Assembly (NCBI GenBank): GCA_031265495.1
Contig: JAISCP010000021.1
Span: forward strand, 1 to 46,128
Reading direction: 5' to 3'
DNA length: 46,128 nucleotides
Origin: Heliobacteriaceae bacterium
Lineage (GTDB): Bacteria > Cyanobacteriota > Vampirovibrionia > Gastranaerophilales > Gastranaerophilaceae
In this document: piece by piece, positions 9,679 through 16,403 of the stretch
Layout: every line of letters starts with the position of its first letter
Numbering within the stretch: position 1 is the first letter of the stretch
Notes under the pieces: model-generated
Told to the model about the DNA's origin: nothing
Database searches by the model: none
Seen by the model: the letters and a program-made list of their open reading frames with translations, nothing else
Translations under genes and position numbers: made by a program

Positions 9679-10430
9679 GCCGCCTCCCGATTTTGGTCTT
9701 TATTTTCCGGGTTTTCTTTAACAGGCACCGTACCGCCCTCCTGCGCGCCCACCAGATTAGATACGCCTACCATACTGCCGGTGCCGACAGCCAGACCGTT
9801 TGTAACACGTTCTCCTGTCAAATGAGTTTTTGCTGCGTTATATTGAATTTTTGCTGTGTTAACAAACTCTTTTACGGATTCCTTTTTAGAAAGCGCCCCT
9901 ATTGTATTTTCATAGATACCTGTATTTTTAATCCATTTTCCGGCTTTGCTCAATTTATCTCCGACAGGCGTAGTAATATTCTTTGATACAAATCCCGCAG
10001 CTTTCTTTGCCGGAGCGGACTTTGCAGCGGAACGACCTACTTTAATCACATAAAACATAGAAAGTCCGGTACTTATTCCGGCAAGAGCAGCTCCGCCTAA
10101 TTTAATAAATCCGTTCATATTTTTCTTTACACCTGGCGGCAAATCGTTTGTAACACCTTCCACCACGCTCAGCACGCCGCCCAGAGCAGCTTGGTCTTTT
10201 TCAAGCTCTGTCTCCAAAAGTGATTGCTCTGTTTTAGTTTGCTTTTTATTATCAACTTCTTTATATTTTATTTCAACTTCATAGCATTTCTTTGTCTCAT
10301 CATCAAAAGCATAGAAATTACCGTCAGCGCCTTTAACAAGACGTCTTTGCTTAAACGTTACCTGTGGATTTATGCTTTTTACAGACTGAATGAACATACT
10401 TTTACTCCGATTTGTTCTTAAACAATTCAA
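9675..10430 (-). CDS. Hypothetical protein, lineage-specific
   Basis: 251-aa ORF (probable start at an internal M, MFIQSVKSINPQVTFKQRR); hydrophobic segment mid-protein. Confidence 0.75.
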   Translation of the reverse strand: MNCLRTNRSKSMFIQSVKSINPQVTFKQRRLVKGADGNFYAFDDETKKCYEVEIKYKEVDNKKQTKTEQSLLETELEKDQAALGGVLSVVEGVTNDLPPGVKKNMNGFIKLGGAALAGISTGLSMFYVIKVGRSAAKSAPAKKAAGFVSKNITTPVGDKLSKAGKWIKNTGIYENTIGALSKKESVKEFVNTAKIQYNAAKTHLTGERVTNGLAVGTGSMVGVSNLVGAQEGGTVPVKENPENKDQNREAA

Positions 10431-10517
10431 TGGCGCTCAACATTATTTTTTGCTTAAAAACAGATGTTTATTAAAAAAACGTTACAATTTTTAATACACT
10501 ATTCCAACATGATTATT

Positions 10518-11471
10518 TCACATTATCGGGAATTTGTAAAGAGCTGCGTATTTCATTCCCTGGCAAGAGTCCCGCCGGATTAACTCCCTGTCAATTTTGT
10601 TAAGAATGTCAAGCTTCTTCCCTATCCAGCGCGGCGCAATCAGGTTTTTTTTCAGCCCGCTGCCGGCAAGCCTGTGAATAGTGGTTTCTGGCGGAAGATA
10701 TTCCAAAAAATCACAAACCGTCTGCACATATTCGTCTTCACTCATAAAATCCACCTTCATTTGGGCAAGCTGCGTGCCCTCCAGCGCGCAGAGCATGTGG
10801 ATTTTTACCCCGTCAACACCCAGCTGCGCAAGCTTTTGCGCTGTCTGCATCATTTCGTCACGGGTTTCCCACAGCCCCAAAATTACATGCACGCAAACAT
10901 TAATCCCTTTTCTCTTTGTCATTTCGTACGCACGCAAAAAACAATCAAAATCATGCCCGCGGTTTATACGTTCAAGCGTTTTGTTATGAACGGACTGCAG
11001 GCCGTACTCCGCCCAAGTGTAGTAATCCCGCGTAAATGTTGAAATCAAATCTAATTTTTCCTCATCAACGCAGTCAGGGCGGGTTCCTATGGAAATTCCC
11101 GCAATATCCTTGTGTTTAAGGGCGCTTAAATAAATTTTTTCAAGCTCTTTAACCGGTTTGTAAGTGTTGGAATAAGCCTGAAAATATGACATAAATTTCT
11201 GCGCTTTAAACCGTGCCGAAAGGTTTTTTATACCTTCTTCAACCTGTTCTTCTACGGAAAGAAGGTTTGAATGCGCCTGCGAAAAACTCCCGCCCTCATC
11301 GCAAAAAATACAGCCGCCTGCGGATTGGCTTCCGCCGGCTAAAATTGTTCCGTCGCGGTTCGGGCACGAAAAACCGGCGTCAATGGTTATTTTATAAACC
11401 TTTACGCCGAATTTTTCTTTTAAATGAGTACCGAATTGATTGTAGCGCTTATTTTTCACTATCTTCATCAA
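10518..11471 (-). CDS. TIGR01212/YhcC-family radical SAM protein
   Basis: KRYNQFGTHLKEKFG, ITIDAGFSCPNRDG...GGCIFCDEGGSF, GTRPDC, YGLQSVHNKTLERINRGHD. Confidence 0.92.
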   Translation of the reverse strand: MMKIVKNKRYNQFGTHLKEKFGVKVYKITIDAGFSCPNRDGTILAGGSQSAGGCIFCDEGGSFSQAHSNLLSVEEQVEEGIKNLSARFKAQKFMSYFQAYSNTYKPVKELEKIYLSALKHKDIAGISIGTRPDCVDEEKLDLISTFTRDYYTWAEYGLQSVHNKTLERINRGHDFDCFLRAYEMTKRKGINVCVHVILGLWETRDEMMQTAQKLAQLGVDGVKIHMLCALEGTQLAQMKVDFMSEDEYVQTVCDFLEYLPPETTIHRLAGSGLKKNLIAPRWIGKKLDILNKIDRELIRRDSCQGMKYAALYKFPIM

Positions 11472-11616
11472 TTATCGGATAAACATAGTGTTCTCCGCAT
11501 TTCGGGCAAATAACTTCCTGTTGTTTGCCGGGTTCGAGTTCCGCAACTTCAAACAATTCTTTACATCCTGACTGGGTACATCTCACAGCCCAGCTCTGTC
11601 TTATCAATCTCGCCAT
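11449..11616 (-). CDS. Small zinc-ribbon protein (55 aa)
   Basis: Read by hand: MARLIRQSWAVRCTQSGCKELFEVAELEPGKQQEVICPKCGEHYVYPIIDEDSEK*; CxxxxC...CxxC; overlaps the radical SAM start by 23 nt. Confidence 0.75.
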   Translation of the reverse strand: MARLIRQSWAVRCTQSGCKELFEVAELEPGKQQEVICPKCGEHYVYPIIDEDSEK

Positions 11617-11775
11617 TTCTTTCAATACAGCTTACGGTTGTCGTAATGCCGCCTTTCATTTTACTTACTACTTATTTTACTGCCGTATTACCGGCTTTAT
11701 TTGGTCGTTACTTATCTGTTTTGTTTGGCTGGGTGAACGCGTTTAACGATTCTTCGACCTACCTCAAAGGGATAA

Positions 11776-11864
11776 CGTCATTGCGAGGAGGGCGTAAGCC
11801 CGACGCGGCAATCCAGTAAATTCAACATTTTTGACTGGATTGCTTCGCTTCGCTCGCAATGACG
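11776..11864. repeat. Family A palindromic repeat
   Basis: cgtcattgcgaggagggcgtaag...cgctcgcaatgacg. Confidence 0.9.
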
Positions 11865-12031
11865 AACTAATAAAAAGTTACCAGTACCCTCAGGATAATT
11901 CAACCCTTAAACCTTTCAACCTTTCAACTATTCAACCTTATTTAATATTCTAACACAATTCCACAGAATATGGCAACGGGGGTAATGTATATTTATCTGT
12001 TTTCGTCTAAAATATGCCTGAAAGGAACTTT

Positions 12032-12169
12032 ATGAGAAAATCTTTTGTATTTTTGTCCATATTAATAATCGGAATAATGGCTTTTGCCGACGCAAAAGAC
12101 AGGCTTCACAGATTAAATGAAATTTCCGCAGCGCAGGCAAAACAAGTCAATCAGGCGAAAACAAAGTAA
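12032..12169 (+). CDS. Small secreted or membrane peptide (45 aa)
   Basis: MRKSFVFLSILIIGIMAFADAKDRLHRLNEISAAQAKQVNQAKTK*; signal-peptide-like N-terminus, AAAGGAAC ribosome-binding site. Confidence 0.55.
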   Translation: MRKSFVFLSILIIGIMAFADAKDRLHRLNEISAAQAKQVNQAKTK

Positions 12170-12203
12170 GGTAATTAATATACAATAATGTCTTCTTACC
12201 CTG

Positions 12204-12432
12204 CTCTCTCCCTGCGGGAGAGGGTACAAACACTTAGCGAAACCGAAGGTTGAGCTTAGTGTTTGGGGGGAGGGGGCAGGCTGCACGACAAATAAGGCAA
12301 GGAGCCGTAGTGACACGTCAAGACCCATGACTCTGTGTTTTACCCGAGATTTATTCGGTTTTGCGCCCCCTCACCTGAATTTCTAAATTCACTGTGTTCA
12401 TTAAGAAATTCATCCTCTCCCGTATGGAGAGG
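12204..12432. repeat. Composite family B repeat with AAACACTTAG and GAATTTC stem-loop modules
   Basis: ctctccctgcgggagaggg...aaacacttagcgaaacc...cttagtgttt...ccctcacctgaatttctaaattcac...aagaaattcatcctctcccgtatggagagg. Confidence 0.85.
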
Positions 12433-12535
12433 CTTTGGATTGATGAATCAATAAAAAGTTACTAATGCCTGTGTCATGGGATTCTTGCCATACTCCGGTA
12501 TTTATGCTAACATTGTTCTTACGGGGAAAAGGGAC

Positions 12536-14062
12536 ATGAAAAAAGCATTAGTAATTCTATATTTATTATTTTCGGGTTTGGCGGCAGCCGCTCAAGATGT
12601 TTGGGTGAACGACCTTAGAACGCTTTTTATAAAGAATTCCGCCGTTATATACGAGATAAACCTCAGAACCTTCGGGGCTCAGGATACAAACAAAAACGGG
12701 ATTATTGACTTTGATGAAGGCGAAGAAAGCGGAAACTTTCTAAACGCAATAGCAAGGCTTGACGAACTCAGAACGCAGGGAGTTAACACCCTGCATGTAA
12801 TGCCCGTTACTCCGGTCGGTAAAATTAAAGCTCTCGGAACAGCGGGGTCATTGTACGCTGCCGCCGGATTTAATTCGCTCAACCCGCAGCTTGCAAGTTC
12901 CAAAAGCGCACTGTCACTTGACGCGCAGGCAAGAAAATTTTTTAATGAAGCGCACAACAGAGGGTTTCGGGTAATTGTCGATTTACCTTCATGCGGTTCT
13001 TATGACCTTTACATGCAAAGACCGGAGCTGTTTGTTAAAGACAAATCAGGACAGCCGGTTATACCCGCCGACTGGACGGATGTAAGGCTTCTGAACGCAG
13101 GCACTGAAGCAAACATTAACCGTGACGTCTATAATCTATATCAGGAATTTGTTGATTACATGATGGATTTGGGCGCTGACGGGATTAGGGCTGACGTTGC
13201 CTCCGCGAAACCCGCAAGCTTCTGGAAAGATTTAATTGCGTATTCCAAAAGAAAAGACCCGCAGTTTTTATGGCTTGCGGAAGCTTCCGAATCCTGGAAC
13301 GAGCCGGTTGGTACGGTTTTTACCCCGTACAACAAACTTCTTGAAGCGGGTTTTGACGGATATTACGGCAGTTACTTCAACCTGAAAAACTGGAAAACCG
13401 GAAAAGAATTTATACAAAACATTAATGCAGCTAATAATATTATCAAAAAATCCGACAAAAGAGTTATCGGAAGTTTTGCCACACACGACGAGCTGAGCCC
13501 GATTGTTGTAAACGGAGTTGCCTTCAGCGAAATGATTATCTGGCTGAACGCCGTTTTGCCGGTAAATTCATATTTTGTCGACGGGTTTTCAACGGGAGAT
13601 AACTACATTTACCTGTGGGCAAACAAAAAAGCACGAAAAACTTACACTGACGACGAATATTACTTTACGCACAGAGGAAAACTTGATATTTTCAACTTCT
13701 CAAGACAGCCGGGCGCAAAAAATCTTGAGCTGCAAAATCAATTTATTATGGCGAATAACTTTAAATTAAATATTGCGCCGCTGCTTACCAACGGGAGCTT
13801 TATTCCACTAAAAACCGACGCCGCTTCGGTTTTCGCTTATGCAATAAGCTATGAAGGAATAAGTTTAGTTGTTTTCGGCAACTTAAACCATCGTACGGCA
13901 GTGAATGCGTCTGTCAGCGTTCCGAAAATCACCGAAAATAACAGCGTAATTCCCGTAAAAATAACCGCCTCGCCAACGGCCGAACACGGAAAATTCAAGG
14001 TTAAGCTGTTTCCCGGAGAAATTCAGGCGCTGCTCCTGACCGATTTGGAAGTGAAGCGATAG
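12536..14062 (+). CDS. Secreted GH13 alpha-amylase-family protein
   Basis: Signal peptide MKKALVILYLLFSGLAAAAQ; AVIYEINLRTF; GADGIRADVA (nucleophile region), LWLAEASESWN, ATHDEL; start reassigned from 12476. Confidence 0.85.
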   Translation: MKKALVILYLLFSGLAAAAQDVWVNDLRTLFIKNSAVIYEINLRTFGAQDTNKNGIIDFDEGEESGNFLNAIARLDELRTQGVNTLHVMPVTPVGKIKALGTAGSLYAAAGFNSLNPQLASSKSALSLDAQARKFFNEAHNRGFRVIVDLPSCGSYDLYMQRPELFVKDKSGQPVIPADWTDVRLLNAGTEANINRDVYNLYQEFVDYMMDLGADGIRADVASAKPASFWKDLIAYSKRKDPQFLWLAEASESWNEPVGTVFTPYNKLLEAGFDGYYGSYFNLKNWKTGKEFIQNINAANNIIKKSDKRVIGSFATHDELSPIVVNGVAFSEMIIWLNAVLPVNSYFVDGFSTGDNYIYLWANKKARKTYTDDEYYFTHRGKLDIFNFSRQPGAKNLELQNQFIMANNFKLNIAPLLTNGSFIPLKTDAASVFAYAISYEGISLVVFGNLNHRTAVNASVSVPKITENNSVIPVKITASPTAEHGKFKVKLFPGEIQALLLTDLEVKR

Positions 14063-14065
14063 AAA

Positions 14066-14902
14066 CTACCATGGATAATCGTCTTTGATTTCCCAGCCGT
14101 CTACCATTAAGAGCCATGTACACAGATAACGGTGCGTAATATTAGCAGAATTATTATTACAAGCAACCAAATTGTTGTCTCCCGCTCTGCGGTAACCGTT
14201 GATTATATCTTGTCTTGTGAAATTTTCTTTGTAATCTCCCGGAACAACTATTTTAAAATTAGGGTCCAATGTGAAACCAAATCCGTCTAAGCCGGGTGTA
14301 TTTGGAGGCTTACTTCCATTGACATCAATACCTATTACAATAATTGCAATATTAGGATTACAACCTTCAGCGGGAAGAAAAGCTATACCAACACCGTTCG
14401 GCAAAACATAATTTTTACCAAATCCGCCTACAGATGCACCGCACGTCTTGTCTAGTCCGTTGCTGCAAAATCTTAATTCTTTAAAATAAGGAATAAAATA
14501 TTTGTCCACAACAAGCTCTGTATTGTGAAGTCCGTTGGATTGACCAAGACATAAATCCCAGTCAGGGAAAGGACCATTGTCGATTTCAGACAGTTTCACG
14601 GCCTGTGAAAGCATTGAATATGCCTGCTTTACTCTCAGCGCGGTAACCTTTTTTTGATAATTCGCTATTAAGGACGGCATGGTAAGTGAGGCAACAATAC
14701 CGATTATACCTAAAGTGATTAACACTTCCGCCAACGTGAAAGCTGCCATTTTACCCCTCTCCCTCTGGGAGAGGGTACGCACGCTTAACGAACGCAGTGA
14801 GTTCCGGCGTGCGGGGTGAGGGTTAAAATGCAACAATTCCCGTAAAACCCTCATCCGCCCTACGGGCACCTTCTCCCAAAGGGAGAAGGAACTATTCAAC
14901 AT
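14066..14902 (-). CDS. Prepilin-like protein with type IV methylation motif; N-terminal 51 codons of the ORF are repeat-derived
   Basis: AAFTLAEVLITLGIIGIVASLTMPSLIANYQKK; C-terminal DGWEIKDDYPW; alternative short start MAA-FTLAE at 14749. Confidence 0.85.
   Translation of the reverse strand: MLNSSFSLWEKVPVGRMRVLRELLHFNPHPARRNSLRSLSVRTLSQRERGKMAAFTLAEVLITLGIIGIVASLTMPSLIANYQKKVTALRVKQAYSMLSQAVKLSEIDNGPFPDWDLCLGQSNGLHNTELVVDKYFIPYFKELRFCSNGLDKTCGASVGGFGKNYVLPNGVGIAFLPAEGCNPNIAIIVIGIDVNGSKPPNTPGLDGFGFTLDPNFKIVVPGDYKENFTRQDIINGYRRAGDNNLVACNNNSANITHRYLCTWLLMVDGWEIKDDYPW
14753..14890. repeat. Two repeat modules (family B with a CGCACGCC stem, and family C) lying inside the prepilin ORF
   Basis: cctctccctctgggagagggtacgcacgc...gcgtgcggggtgaggg followed by ccctcatccgccctacgggcaccttctcccaaagggagaagg. 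Confidence 0.85.
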
Positions 14903-14917
14903 CTTTACAGGCGGAAA

Positions 14918-15122
14918 AGCCTTGCAGGAAGCCGTCAGAAAGCCCCCCCCCCCCCCGGAAGTGTCTCGACGCCTCCATTACAGCCATTTTTAATTGTTTT
15001 ATTCATAACCATACCTTCTTCTTTAATTATCACAGCAGAATTATACAACACTTAGTAAAATCTTGTCAAATTGTTATATTTTGTTATCCTGAACTTGCTT
15101 TTCCCTCTCCCTGCGGGAGAGG
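14918..15122 (-). promoter_or_regulatory. Leader cassette: promoter, Shine-Dalgarno, short ORF and G14 tract upstream of the prepilin
   Basis: TTGACA-18 nt-TATAAT; AGAAGG; ORF MNKTIKNGCNGGVETLPGGGGAF* (ATG at 15006, stop at 14935); poly-C on + at 14943-14956; near-duplicate at 25152-25366. Confidence 0.75.
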
Positions 15123-15287
15123 GCGCAAACACTTAGCGAAACCGCAGGGAGAGCTTAGTGTTTGGGGTGAGGGGGCAATTAAGCTTACTTCCCCGTACAG
15201 ACAAGCCAGATGCTGAAATAAATTCAGCATGACGGGGAGGTTAAGGTGGGCTGTGGCAATCCTTGGCTGTTCCCTCTTTCCTATTCA

Positions 15288-16403
15288 CTAATTACTATCC
15301 TCGTTTTGCTGCTGCAGCTGTTTGCCCAGTTCTTCCCTAATTGTGACCGGGTTGAAAGAAGAATCCGCATATTCAATCTTTGCGTTTTTCTTCAATGATT
15401 CGGTTAAGTTATCCAGCAGTTCAACCTGTTTCTGGTTTTCAAGATAGGCTTTAATATTGTTTTTAACTTTTTCGTAAGGCTGTTTTCCCGCTGTCATTCT
15501 GTCGGTTACAAAAATAATATGGTAGCCGTATACGGTTTGGACAACAGAATTATTAACCGTGTTCGGTTTCACGGAAAACGCCGCTTTGGAAAATTCCGGA
15601 ACCATTTCCTTAGCGCTGAAAAATCCTAAATCCCCGCCCTTCTGTGCGGAAGTTGTGTCGTCAGAATTCTCTTTAGCCAGTTTTGCAAACTGCGACGGGT
15701 CTTTCTTAGCCTGCGCCAGAAGCTCTTGAGCCTTAGCTTTTTTCGCGGCTAATTCCTCGTTAACTTTTGATTTTACCTGATCAGGCGCAAGATTTTTGTT
15801 ATTTTTATCAGAAATTATAATTTCCTCTATTTCCTGAGGGCTGGCAGCAATAAGAATATGCGATGCCCGTATTTTTTCGGGGTATTGGAATTTATCGGGA
15901 TTTTGTTTATAGTACTTTTTGCAGTCAGCGTCCGTAACATTGCTGCTTCCCAGTTCGGAGGCAAGCTTTTTCATCTTAATCTCTTCCGTTAATTCTTTTC
16001 TAAAGTCGGACGAGCTAATGTTATTCTGCTTGAGAATTGCATCCAGTTGTTCTTTTGAACCGACTTTTTCGATAATCTCTTTTATAGCGTTATTCGTATC
16101 TTCTTTTGAAACGGTAATACCGCGTTTTTGCAGTTCCTGCTCAAGCAAAGCTTTTACCGTAAGCTCATTAACTACTCTTTCTTTAACAAGCAGGTACATA
16201 AAAGCATTTTTTTTGTCTTTGACGTCAATTCCCAAAGCCGCAGCCATACCGCTGTTTGCCTGTTTATTAAATGTTTTGTCAAACTGAGCTCTTGTAATAT
16301 CGGTATCATTAACTTTAATAACAGTTTCACCTGATTTCAAGCCGCAGCCCGAAAACAGCACCGCTGATATTGCCAATACCGTTAATAGTTTTTTCCCTCT
16401 CAT
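15288..16403 (-). CDS. prsA: Peptidylprolyl isomerase, PrsA/SurA (parvulin) lipoprotein
   Basis: Lipobox LFSGCG; rotamase motifs RASHILIA...FAKLAKENSDDTTSAQKGGDLGFF. Confidence 0.9.
   Translation of the reverse strand: MRGKKLLTVLAISAVLFSGCGLKSGETVIKVNDTDITRAQFDKTFNKQANSGMAAALGIDVKDKKNAFMYLLVKERVVNELTVKALLEQELQKRGITVSKEDTNNAIKEIIEKVGSKEQLDAILKQNNISSSDFRKELTEEIKMKKLASELGSSNVTDADCKKYYKQNPDKFQYPEKIRASHILIAASPQEIEEIIISDKNNKNLAPDQVKSKVNEELAAKKAKAQELLAQAKKDPSQFAKLAKENSDDTTSAQKGGDLGFFSAKEMVPEFSKAAFSVKPNTVNNSVVQTVYGYHIIFVTDRMTAGKQPYEKVKNNIKAYLENQKQVELLDNLTESLKKNAKIEYADSSFNPVTIREELGKQLQQQNEDSN

Noticed and set aside
12476-12535. Upstream start for the GH13 gene
   Set aside because: The ATG at 12536 gives a clean signal peptide and has purine-rich ribosome-binding sequence; the extra 20 aa do not look like a mature N-terminus.
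14943-14956. Poly-C run as pure assembly artefact
   Set aside because: Length may be unreliable, but the tract occurs in the same position of two separate, otherwise normal loci with promoter and Shine-Dalgarno, so a real homopolymer is more likely; kept as a finding with a caveat.
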